From contig JAQVLM010000206.1 in the NCBI GenBank assembly GCA_028704125.1, positions 1 to 6,243 on the forward strand: a stretch of 6,243 nt of DNA, in the 5' to 3' direction. The DNA comes from Opitutales bacterium (GTDB taxonomy: Bacteria; Verrucomicrobiota; Verrucomicrobiia; Opitutales; JAFGAQ01). The notes below the pieces were generated by a model, which did no database searches, was not told the DNA's origin, and saw only the letters and a list, made by a program, of their open reading frames with translations. Positions 1-6,243 of the stretch are shown piece after piece; the stretch's first letter is position 1, and each line of letters starts with the position of its first letter. The position numbers were made by a program, and so were the translations under genes.

Positions 1-22
1 CCCGATAAAAAATGTCCGCGTT

Positions 23-1192
23 ATGCCGATGAACCCTAAACGCCGCATTGTCATTCTGGGAGCAACCGGATCCATCGGAACCAACGCCCTTCGCGTCATC
101 CGCGCCCACAGTGACCGGCTTGAACTAGTGGCCATCGCGGGCCGCTCACGGGTGGAAAACCTCGCCGCGATCGCGCATGAGTTCAAGGTCAGGGACATCG
201 CGGTCTTTGATCCCGGAACAGAGACCCCGGGTTCGCTTGCTTCCCGCTTTCCCGCAGGGTCGAGAATCCACACCGGAATGGATGGGCTGATCGAACTCGC
301 GACACTCTCCAACGCCGACATGGTGCTCATTGCCGTGGTGGGGACCACCGCCCTCATGCCCTGCATCCATGCCATCCGATGCGGCAAATCCATCGCACTC
401 GCATCCAAGGAAATCCTTGTGATGGCCGGAGAATTCATCCTGCCCTTGATCCGGAAACACGAAAACCTTCTGCTCCCGACCGACAGCGAACACAACGCGA
501 TCTTCCAGTGCATCCGCAGTGAACCCGTCCGGCATGTCCAGAAAATCCTCCTGACCGCATCCGGCGGCCCTTACTTACACACGCCACTCGAATCCCTCGC
601 AACGATCACTCCGGAAGAGGCGATCCGGCATCCCAAATGGAATATGGGGCCGAAAATCTCTCTGGATTCCGCGACAATGGCCAACAAGGGACTGGAAGTG
701 ATCGAGGCCCGATGGCTTTTCGACCTGCGACCTGACCAGATCGAAGTGGTGATCCATCCGCAGAGCATCGTGCATTCCATGGTGCAGTGGGTGGATGGAT
801 CGATTCTGGCTCAAATGTCGCCGCCAAACATGAGCTTCGCGATCCAGAATTGCCTGCTCTACCCGGATCGCGTCACCGGAATCGACCGTCCTCTGGATTT
901 TTCAGCCGGTATCAACCTGGAATTCTCGCCTCCGGATCCGCATCGATTCCCATGCCTCAATCTGGCGATCGAGGCACTGAAAGCGGGAGGAACCGCCCCG
1001 GCTGTATACAACGCAGCCAATGAAGTTGCGGTTTCGGCCTTTTTTGACTATAAGATTGCCTTCGACCGGATCCCGGCAGTAATCGCACATACGCTTGCGT
1101 CCGCAGATCAGGTCGCTCCACAATCCATCGAAGATATTATTCAAAGCGACACCGCAGCACGCCGCATCAGTCAGCAATTCATCCATACATGA
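23..1192 (+). CDS. dxr: 1-deoxy-D-xylulose 5-phosphate reductoisomerase (DXR / IspC)
   Basis: Converts 1-deoxy-D-xylulose 5-phosphate to 2-C-methyl-D-erythritol 4-phosphate with NADPH and a divalent metal, in the cytosol, as the committed step of the MEP isoprenoid pathway. Seen in the 389-residue product: the Rossmann NADPH motif GATGSIG (residues 13-19), an ALASKE segment (125-130; usually ALANKE), the metal/substrate motif LPTDSEHNAIFQ with D154 and E156, ASGGPY with S180, the HPKWNMG flexible-loop region (H203, W206, M208), NKGLE with K222 and metal ligand E225, IHPQSIVHSMV (245-254) and the C-terminal YNAANEVAV (329-337). Length matches the family (about 390-400). The start at 23 has no clear Shine-Dalgarno; a second ATG at 29 is equally possible, and the frame is open to the window edge. 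The last bases overlap the rseP start (ATGA), implying translational coupling. All key catalytic residues are present. Confidence 0.97.
   Translation: MPMNPKRRIVILGATGSIGTNALRVIRAHSDRLELVAIAGRSRVENLAAIAHEFKVRDIAVFDPGTETPGSLASRFPAGSRIHTGMDGLIELATLSNADMVLIAVVGTTALMPCIHAIRCGKSIALASKEILVMAGEFILPLIRKHENLLLPTDSEHNAIFQCIRSEPVRHVQKILLTASGGPYLHTPLESLATITPEEAIRHPKWNMGPKISLDSATMANKGLEVIEARWLFDLRPDQIEVVIHPQSIVHSMVQWVDGSILAQMSPPNMSFAIQNCLLYPDRVTGIDRPLDFSAGINLEFSPPDPHRFPCLNLAIEALKAGGTAPAVYNAANEVAVSAFFDYKIAFDRIPAVIAHTLASADQVAPQSIEDIIQSDTAARRISQQFIHT
1189..1192 (+). other. dxr/rseP stop-start overlap (ATGA)
   Basis: The rseP ATG (1189-1191) and the dxr TGA (1190-1192) share bases. No convincing Shine-Dalgarno sequence precedes the ATG, so rseP translation probably depends on ribosomes finishing dxr. 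The coupling is inferred from the arrangement; the overlap itself is directly visible. Confidence 0.75.
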
Positions 1193-3054
1193 TTCTAGCC
1201 AGTATAATGTCCACCCTCGCCAGCCTCCCATTCATGCTGGTAGCCATTTTTGCGTTGGGATTTTCGATTTTCATCCATGAACTCGGGCATTTCCTCGCAG
1301 CCCGCAAGCGGGGGCTGAAAGTCACCCGTTTCTCCATCGGAATGGGGCCCAAAATGATGGGCTGGACCCGCGACGGGGTGGACTACCGGATTTCATGGCT
1401 GCCACTCGGTGGATACGTCGCACTGCCCCAACTCGCTGAAATGGGCCGGGTGGAGGGCGGAAACCCCAGTGATCAGGTCGATGAAAGCGAAGCGTTGCCC
1501 CCGATCAGTTTTGCGGACAAGTTGATTGTCTCTGCGGCTGGCGCGTTCTTCAACTTTGTCTTTGCCTTCGCGCTGGCCTGTCTTCTCTGGTGGACCGGCC
1601 AACCGACCTCCGAGGAGATGCTGACCAACCAGGTTGGATATGTGAGCCCTACCTTGAGTATTGATGGTAAAACGGTGTCTGGACCAGCTCATCTGGCGGG
1701 ACTTCGCCCGGGTGATCGTATCCTCAAAGTCGATCGAAGTGCGGTTTCGGGTTTCGGCGATATTCAGCAGGCGATCATGACCGGAATGGGGAGAACCGAC
1801 GATGGTCAACCCAGTCTCTCACTTGAAGTCGAACGCAATGGGGAGACACTTCAACTGACGCTTGAACCTGTCCTCACCTACTACAACGTATCATCCCGTG
1901 ATCCGGTTCGCACGATTGGAATTCAACCCGCACAAAACCTGGTCATTCATTCCGTGTCAGCTGACTCCCCCGCCGAGAAGGCCGGACTCCTTCCGGGCGA
2001 TCGACTGATCGAAGCGGATGGCACGCGATTGTTCCGGTTGCAGACTTTTGTGGACCTGCTCACCGCCCATCCAAACAAAACAACCGATTTAACGATCGAA
2101 CGCGACGGAAGCTCCCGCACGATTTCGCTTCAACCTGTAACCATCGCACTGACCCGACCGGTGCTGGAGTTCACCCTCCTGCGCAATCAACTCGAGTCCC
2201 GCTTCTCGGTTCGTCCCGAGTGGCCAACCGGCCAAGAGCACCCCGATCTCAGCCCGGATGCGGAGGTGGCGCTCATCCTCCATCAGATTCATAGCGACCA
2301 CGCCGAGAGCCTCCACGCCTTTCAACCGGAAGACCGCATCATCGCCGTCAACGGCAAGACCGTAAACTCGCTTTCCGAACTCACTTCGATGCTTTCGGGC
2401 TCCGAAGGACCGGTTGCCCAGATCACCGTTGGCCGGAACGAATCCACCCAAACCCTTCCGCTGCTGTTTTCGTCCATCCAGGGCCAGTCCATTCCGCCCC
2501 AGACCCAGCCCATGGTCGGGTTCGCCATCCAGGACGGTATCAGCATCACCCACATCCCCCCGCACACCCAGTTCGTCAAACAAATCGAGCTGACCTTTCG
2601 CATTCTCAAGGCATTGTTCCATCCGGGTTCCAATATCAGCGTGGGACATCTCAGCGGCCCGGTTGGCATTGTCCGGGTCCTGAGCGACCTGACCCAAGTT
2701 GATGTGCGCTTGCTCCTCGCCTTCCTGATCCTCATGAACGTGAACCTGGGCATCCTCAATCTGCTGCCGATACCGGTTCTGGACGGCGGACATATCCTGT
2801 TCGCCATCATCGGCAAAATCCGCAGAAAACCATTACCCCTGCGGATTGTGGCCAGCCTTCAGGCTACCTTCATGATCATGCTCTTCGGGCTGATCCTCTT
2901 CGTCATCGTCAAAGACAGTGTCAGATGGCACGGCGATGTGCGTGAGGAAAACGATTACGAACGCTACCGTAAACTTGCGATCACGCCCCAGTTTCTATCC
3001 GGACCCGAAGCAACAAAACCAGCATCCGCTAGCGAAACGACTCCCGCTGAATGA
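1189..3054 (+). CDS. rseP: RseP-type site-2 intramembrane zinc metalloprotease (M50) with three PDZ-like domains
   Basis: Inner-membrane metalloprotease of the RseP/YaeL/RasP family, which cuts membrane-embedded substrates such as anti-sigma factors and signal-peptide remnants. In the 621-residue product, the first membrane segment (about 12-36) carries the zinc site HELGH (H30, E31, H34). A second hydrophobic stretch lies at about 112-136. NLLPIPVLDGG (524-534) holds the third zinc ligand D532, and hydrophobic segments lie at about 505-526 and 557-575. SGPVGIV (489-495) is a conserved family motif. Between the membrane halves are PDZ-like domains marked by GLRPGDRI (171-178), GLLPGDRL (266-273) and a weaker FQPEDRI (378-384). 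E. coli RseP has about 450 residues and two PDZ domains, so this protein carries roughly 170 extra residues. The ATG overlaps the dxr stop; an in-frame ATG at 1207 is an alternative, and neither has a good Shine-Dalgarno. The C-terminal 45 residues are polar. The natural substrate cannot be deduced here. Confidence 0.95.
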   Translation: MILASIMSTLASLPFMLVAIFALGFSIFIHELGHFLAARKRGLKVTRFSIGMGPKMMGWTRDGVDYRISWLPLGGYVALPQLAEMGRVEGGNPSDQVDESEALPPISFADKLIVSAAGAFFNFVFAFALACLLWWTGQPTSEEMLTNQVGYVSPTLSIDGKTVSGPAHLAGLRPGDRILKVDRSAVSGFGDIQQAIMTGMGRTDDGQPSLSLEVERNGETLQLTLEPVLTYYNVSSRDPVRTIGIQPAQNLVIHSVSADSPAEKAGLLPGDRLIEADGTRLFRLQTFVDLLTAHPNKTTDLTIERDGSSRTISLQPVTIALTRPVLEFTLLRNQLESRFSVRPEWPTGQEHPDLSPDAEVALILHQIHSDHAESLHAFQPEDRIIAVNGKTVNSLSELTSMLSGSEGPVAQITVGRNESTQTLPLLFSSIQGQSIPPQTQPMVGFAIQDGISITHIPPHTQFVKQIELTFRILKALFHPGSNISVGHLSGPVGIVRVLSDLTQVDVRLLLAFLILMNVNLGILNLLPIPVLDGGHILFAIIGKIRRKPLPLRIVASLQATFMIMLFGLILFVIVKDSVRWHGDVREENDYERYRKLAITPQFLSGPEATKPASASETTPAE

Positions 3055-3126
3055 GGAAATGGTTCGCAGCCAGGTGATGATTGTCTCGCTGCTTTGGATA
3101 GGGTCATCTGAAATCGTTATCTTGTC

Positions 3127-5178
3127 ATGAATCCGCGGAATATTCCCACCGGCTACTGCGCGTCCCGCCTGTATCCTGTCAGACGCCATACAACTGAAGT
3201 GCAAATCGGCAAGGTTTGGATCGGCGCCACGCATCCAATCGCCATCCAGTCCATGACGACGACACCCACGGAGGATGTCGATGCCACGGTCAGTCAGGCC
3301 CGCAGGCTGGCGGAAGCGGGTTGCGAAATCATCCGGATCACCGCCCCTACACTCAAAGCCGCCCGAGCATTGGCCGATATCCGGAAAAGACTCAGCGCGG
3401 ATGGTTTCGATCAGCCCCTTGTAGCCGACATTCATTTTCTCCCAAAGGCCGCTCTTGAATCGGCCGAGCATGTCGAAAAGGTCAGAATCAACCCTGGAAA
3501 CTACACCGACACCAAACGCTTCAAGGTAAAAACCTACTCCGAGTCCGACTATCAGGAAGCACTGCAAAAGCTTTACGAGGAAGTCAGTCCCCTGATCATC
3601 CGCTGCAAGGAACTCGGAAGAGCCCTGCGCATCGGCACCAACCACGGCTCACTCTCCGACAGGATCATGAACCGATTTGGAGACACCCCGGAAGGCATGG
3701 TCGAGAGTGCGCTTGAAATCGTCCGGATCGCGGAATCCCACGGATACCGGAATCTGGTCCTGTCCCTCAAGGCAAGCAACCCGAAGGTGATGATTGCCGC
3801 TTATCGACTGGCAGCAGCCAGAATGGCATCGGAAAACATGCATTACCCGCTCCACCTTGGCGTAACCGAAGCGGGAGACGGCGAAGACGCTCGAGTCAAA
3901 AGCTTTGTCGGCATGGGTTCACTTCTGGCAGATGGACTCGGCGACACCCTGCGGGTTTCACTGACCGAAGATCCCGAATGCGAAGTACCGGTGGCTCGTG
4001 AACTCGCCAATTGGGCCCAACGCCTATGGTCCAGCAACACCGCAACCACTCCATGGACTGAGGCGGGCTTTGATCCCTTCCATCCCGGGCGTCGATTGGT
4101 TGAACGCATCCACCTGTCGGATGCAATCGTTCTGGACGCAGCCAATCCGCCCATGGTCGCCGTCAGAGCCCCATCCCCGCTCGATCCAAAAGCGCTCAGC
4201 CAATCCATCGCCTCCATCCAAATGCGCAACAAGGATGCTCCTATCGAGTGGTTGGTCGTAGAGGGAACAAATGCAGCAACGCTACCCGCGCTCAACAGCC
4301 TTTCCGAGGTGCTGGCCGGAGCGATTCACGGGATTATTCTGGACGGCATTCCCGATGGGCTCTCCTGGATGGATTGTATCACTGGTGAGATGCGCTCCCA
4401 ACTGTCCTGGATCGTAAACCTGCCCATGTCAGGCTTGATTGAAAAGGGACCTGAGCTGCTGGCCGGACTACCGCTTAAAGGAATCACGCTCTCCATCGAC
4501 TGGAACGGATGCCCGATCGATGAATCATCTGTCGACTCGATTCTCTCCATTACCGATTCCCAACCCTTTCTCATAACAACAGCAGCCATCCCATCCGATC
4601 TGACTCCTGTGGGATACCACCGCCTCCTGGTCGAAGCGTTTGCAAAAAAGGGAAGCCATCCTCCGCTCTGGATCCGGAATCGGGATTCCGACGAAAACCC
4701 GGAGGAGTCCGCGCTTCTGCTCCACAGTATCCTGACCGGCACCCTGCTCTGCGATGGCTTCGGCAACATCGTCAGCATTGAAGGCGACCAACCACTCAAG
4801 GAAACACTACCCCGGATCTACACCCTCCTCCAGGGAGCACGCAGCCGGATCTCCAAAACCGAGTTTGTTGCATGCCCAAGTTGTGGACGCACCCTTTTTG
4901 ACCTGCAATCCACCACCCAACGCATCCGGGCCAAAACCGGACACCTCAAAGGCGTGACGATCGCCATCATGGGCTGCATCGTCAACGGTCCCGGAGAAAT
5001 GGCCGATGCCGATTTCGGCTACGTGGGAGGTGCACCCGGCAAAGTGAATCTCTACGTCGGAAAGACCTGCGTCAAAACCGGCATTCCCGAAACCGATGCG
5101 GTGGACCATCTGATCGACCTCATCCGGCAACATGGCCGGTGGTCGGATCCGGAGCCCGCCATACCGGAAGCTTCCTGA
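3127..5178 (+). CDS. ispG: 4-hydroxy-3-methylbut-2-enyl diphosphate synthase (IspG/GcpE), long form with central insert domain
   Basis: Penultimate enzyme of the MEP pathway; converts 2-C-methyl-D-erythritol 2,4-cyclodiphosphate to HMBPP in the cytosol using a 4Fe-4S cluster and an external electron donor. The N-terminal TIM-barrel part of the 683-residue product shows PIAIQSMTTT (37-46), EIIRITAP (67-74), VADIHF (99-104), KVRINPGNY (118-126), RIGTNHGSL (168-176) and LGVTEAG (244-250). The C-terminal cluster domain has CPSCGRT (C583, C586) and GCIVNGPGE (C617, E624), the expected three Cys and one Glu cluster ligands. Between them, roughly residues 300-565 form an extra domain absent from the E. 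coli-type enzyme (about 370 residues) but known in plant, Chlamydiae and Bacteroidetes-type IspG. The gene lies 72 nt after rseP; that gap has no convincing promoter or terminator, and no strong Shine-Dalgarno precedes the ATG. Start chosen because conserved sequence begins about 20 residues in. Confidence 0.96.
   Translation: MNPRNIPTGYCASRLYPVRRHTTEVQIGKVWIGATHPIAIQSMTTTPTEDVDATVSQARRLAEAGCEIIRITAPTLKAARALADIRKRLSADGFDQPLVADIHFLPKAALESAEHVEKVRINPGNYTDTKRFKVKTYSESDYQEALQKLYEEVSPLIIRCKELGRALRIGTNHGSLSDRIMNRFGDTPEGMVESALEIVRIAESHGYRNLVLSLKASNPKVMIAAYRLAAARMASENMHYPLHLGVTEAGDGEDARVKSFVGMGSLLADGLGDTLRVSLTEDPECEVPVARELANWAQRLWSSNTATTPWTEAGFDPFHPGRRLVERIHLSDAIVLDAANPPMVAVRAPSPLDPKALSQSIASIQMRNKDAPIEWLVVEGTNAATLPALNSLSEVLAGAIHGIILDGIPDGLSWMDCITGEMRSQLSWIVNLPMSGLIEKGPELLAGLPLKGITLSIDWNGCPIDESSVDSILSITDSQPFLITTAAIPSDLTPVGYHRLLVEAFAKKGSHPPLWIRNRDSDENPEESALLLHSILTGTLLCDGFGNIVSIEGDQPLKETLPRIYTLLQGARSRISKTEFVACPSCGRTLFDLQSTTQRIRAKTGHLKGVTIAIMGCIVNGPGEMADADFGYVGGAPGKVNLYVGKTCVKTGIPETDAVDHLIDLIRQHGRWSDPEPAIPEAS
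5166..5170 (+). promoter_or_regulatory. Possible weak Shine-Dalgarno for the methyltransferase gene
   Basis: GGAAG ends 11 nt before the ATG at 5182. It lies inside the end of ispG and within a 10-bp palindrome GGAAGCTTCC (5166-5175). It is the only purine-rich site near a start in this cluster and mildly favours the ATG at 5182 over the internal ATG at 5275. The spacing is longer than ideal. Confidence 0.3.
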
Positions 5179-5181
5179 GTC

Positions 5182-5841
5182 ATGCAAGACCGGCTTATGC
5201 CCGGCATCAAAGCAAAAGTCCCTTCCGCCTTCAAAAAGCACCGTCCCGATCATCCCCACAAACCGATTCCCATCATGCGCCTCGTAGAAATTGCCCATCA
5301 GGAAATATCCCAACACCTTAACCCCGGGGATACCGCAATCGATGCAACGGTTGGGAATGGCGCCGACACCTCATTCCTGGCCGAAAAAGTCGGATCTACT
5401 GGCAGAGTCTACGGTTTCGACATCCAGTCCATCGCGATCGACATCACCACCTTCGCCCTGAAAACCCGTAAACTCCTCAAGCAGGTTACCTTTTTTCAAG
5501 AGAGCCACGCGCACATGCTCGACCGGATTCCTCAGGCAGAACATGGACAAATCCGCGCCATCCTCTTCAACCTCGGATACCTACCCCACGGCGATAAAAC
5601 CATCATTACCCGCAAAGACAGCACCCTTGTGGCACTGGGCCAAAGCTTGACCTTACTCGCGCCCGGAGGCGTTATCAGCGTGCTCGCCTACAGAGGACAT
5701 GAAGGAGGCGAGGACGAATCCGATGCGGTCTTGGCATGGACCCGATCCCTCGATCCCGACCGCTACTCCGTATCCATCCACGAGGGCGAGCTCCCCCAGC
5801 GCAAAGGCCCTGTTCTCACCCTCATCCGCTCCATCAGCTGA
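5182..5841 (+). CDS. mnmM: Class I SAM-dependent methyltransferase, YtqB/MnmM family (probable tRNA U34 methyltransferase)
   Basis: Resembles Bacillus YtqB, an old 'rRNA methylase' family now linked to methylation of 5-aminomethyl-2-thiouridine at tRNA position 34 (MnmM). In the 219-residue product: the SAM-binding loop DATVGNGADT (54-63), the acidic residue after strand 2 in YGFDIQ (77-82, D80), the family signature FNLGYLPHGDK (129-139) followed by ITR (142-144), APGG (160-163) and YRGHEGG (170-176). The family core starts near MRLVEIAH (M32, ATG at 5275), so the first 31 residues are a basic, proline-containing extension of unknown role or an overcalled start; a further ATG lies at 5197. 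The 5182 start is preferred because it sits 3 nt after the ispG stop behind a weak GGAAG. The tight spacing implies the same transcript as ispG. The fold is certain; the exact tRNA substrate is inferred from the family. Confidence 0.85.
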   Translation: MQDRLMPGIKAKVPSAFKKHRPDHPHKPIPIMRLVEIAHQEISQHLNPGDTAIDATVGNGADTSFLAEKVGSTGRVYGFDIQSIAIDITTFALKTRKLLKQVTFFQESHAHMLDRIPQAEHGQIRAILFNLGYLPHGDKTIITRKDSTLVALGQSLTLLAPGGVISVLAYRGHEGGEDESDAVLAWTRSLDPDRYSVSIHEGELPQRKGPVLTLIRSIS

Positions 5842-6013
5842 CGCTTCTCTGCTTGTGGCCATACATTTTCCCATGCCGAATGGAAGGGCTACCCCTTGGT
5901 CAATCGGATTCGCGATACCGCCCCTACGGCTCCCTGTCACATGGAATGATCGGTGTGATCGAAACCGCCAAAATGCCAAAAAGAGTCAGTTGAGATTTGA
6001 TCCGACCTGCGAT
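5842..6013. other. Convergent intergenic region without a clear terminator
   Basis: This 172-nt stretch separates the end of the + strand gene cluster from the stop of the - strand gene. It holds a short hairpin (AAGGG 5884-5888 with CCCTT 5893-5897, 4-nt loop) that lacks a following T-run, and a TCACA/TGTGA pair (5937-5941, 5954-5958). I see no coding potential, no tRNA and no convincing Rho-independent terminator on either strand. Confidence 0.5.
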
Positions 6014-6243
6014 TCACCCGAAAAGATGGACCTTGAGGTCACGGACGACCTGGAGCCCACCCCAGTCGGCGCCTTTCATCCTGGCAAAACGGGCTTTCCG
6101 GCTTTCGGGAAAGCATTCCCGGTGATCCTCATACATCCCTTTCAGGAAGAGCTTTGAACCGATCGCCATCCCATCGCTGAAGTAGCGGACCCTGCGGCGC
6201 AATAACTCCGGCAGCTCCACCTTGCCGCCGCTGCGGATCACCT
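6014..6243 (-). CDS. REP-associated tyrosine transposase-like (Y1_Tnp/RAYT) protein, C-terminal fragment cut by the window edge
   Basis: The reading frame enters from the right edge and ends at TGA (6016-6014 on the minus strand), giving about 75 visible residues. The leftmost possible start in view is a GTG (6241-6239), but nothing suggests it is real, because the sequence looks like the tail of a longer protein. The visible part has LPELLRRRVRYFSDG followed by IGSKLFL, a Lys/Arg-rich stretch (ESRKARFARMKG), then DWGGLQVVRDLKVHLFG. The pattern 'RVRYFxDG..(L/I)GS..F(L/V)' plus a terminal 'GL...RDL.V.LF' is how I remember the C-terminal extension of IS200-like Y1_Tnp (RAYT) proteins in Verrucomicrobiota. 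The catalytic HUH histidines and tyrosine would lie outside the window, so the family call rests on the tail alone. RAYTs are domesticated IS200/IS605-like single-strand DNA nucleases tied to REP palindromes. It is convergent with the upstream cluster and probably unrelated to it. Confidence 0.65.
   Translation of the reverse strand, partial: VIRSGGKVELPELLRRRVRYFSDGMAIGSKLFLKGMYEDHRECFPESRKARFARMKGADWGGLQVVRDLKVHLFG
6093..6114. repeat. Perfect 7-bp inverted repeat inside the RAYT-like coding tail
   Basis: GCTTTCC (6093-6099) pairs with GGAAAGC (6108-6114) across an 8-nt loop that itself contains another GCTTTC, so alternative pairings are possible. It lies within coding sequence (the FPESRKA region on the minus strand) and is not followed by a T-run on either strand. 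It may simply be codon-level coincidence. Confidence 0.4.

Noticed and set aside
1..39. Possible 3' end of an upstream gene (for example cdsA, often found before dxr), with stops at 6-8 or 37-39 in the two other + frames.
   Set aside because: Only 2 to 12 codons are visible, so neither frame can be assigned to a protein.
2089..2793. 234-codon open frame on the minus strand opposite rseP.
   Set aside because: It is antisense to a strongly conserved membrane protease and has no recognisable family features; it is a by-product of codon bias.
3055..3126. Promoter or terminator in the rseP-ispG gap: TTGTCT at 3081, TATCTT at 3118, and a GCAGC/GCTGC pair (3066-3070, 3088-3092).
   Set aside because: The -35/-10 pairs have poor matches or wrong spacing, and the 5-bp stem has a 17-nt loop with no T-run.
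2995..3645. 216-codon minus-strand open frame across the rseP-ispG junction.
   Set aside because: Mostly antisense to conserved ispG codons, with no recognisable protein motif.
4807..5316. 169-codon minus-strand open frame opposite the end of ispG.
   Set aside because: Antisense to the IspG iron-sulfur domain; low-complexity Gly/Asp/His composition typical of a shadow frame.
5884..5897. Hairpin AAGGG/CCCTT after the methyltransferase gene as a Rho-independent terminator.
   Set aside because: Only 5 bp and no T-run follows on either strand.
5978..6006. Possible minus-strand terminator just after the RAYT-like stop: 5-bp stem (6002-6006 with 5985-5989, one G-U) followed by TCTTTTT.
   Set aside because: The stem is short with a wobble pair and a 12-nt loop, so it is too unstable to call.
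6036..6051. AGGTC/GACCT inverted repeat near the end of the RAYT-like gene, as a REP element.
   Set aside because: It lies in codons for the conserved VVRDLK tail and is short, so coding constraint explains it.
5699..6157. 152-codon + strand open frame running from inside the methyltransferase gene into the region opposite the RAYT-like gene.
   Set aside because: It overlaps two better-supported genes, has Ser/Pro-rich shadow composition and no recognisable domain.

Overview
This window carries a compact, same-strand block of housekeeping genes and, at its right edge, the tail of one gene on the opposite strand. The best guess for the host is a member of Verrucomicrobiota, possibly an Opitutae/Puniceicoccales relative. 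That is inferred from three things: the long three-domain type of IspG, a long RseP-type protease, and the distinctive C-terminal tail of a Y1/REP-associated transposase-like protein that I associate with that phylum. No rRNA or other phylogenetic marker is present, so the assignment is tentative.

Layout on the + strand: dxr (23-1192; DXP reductoisomerase, first committed step of the MEP isoprenoid pathway); rseP (1189-3054; membrane site-2 protease with apparently three PDZ-like domains), joined to dxr by an ATGA overlap; a 72-nt gap; ispG (3127-5178; the 4Fe-4S HMBPP synthase near the end of the MEP pathway, with a large central insert domain); then, after 3 nt, a YtqB/MnmM-family SAM methyltransferase (5182-5841). 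A 172-nt convergent intergenic stretch follows. On the - strand, 6243 down to 6014 encodes the C-terminal 75 or so residues of a RAYT-like protein whose N-terminal catalytic part lies outside the window.

Two MEP-pathway enzymes flank an intramembrane protease, and a probable tRNA-modification methyltransferase comes last. The tight spacing (4-nt overlap, 72 nt, 3 nt) suggests co-transcription of all four genes. Good Shine-Dalgarno sequences are scarce: none is evident before dxr, rseP or ispG, and only a weak GGAAG precedes the methyltransferase.

I see no CRISPR array, tRNA, rRNA, riboswitch, complete insertion sequence or obviously undescribed system. The most notable points are the domain architectures of RseP and IspG, the MEP/protease/tRNA-methyltransferase grouping, and the truncated RAYT neighbour.
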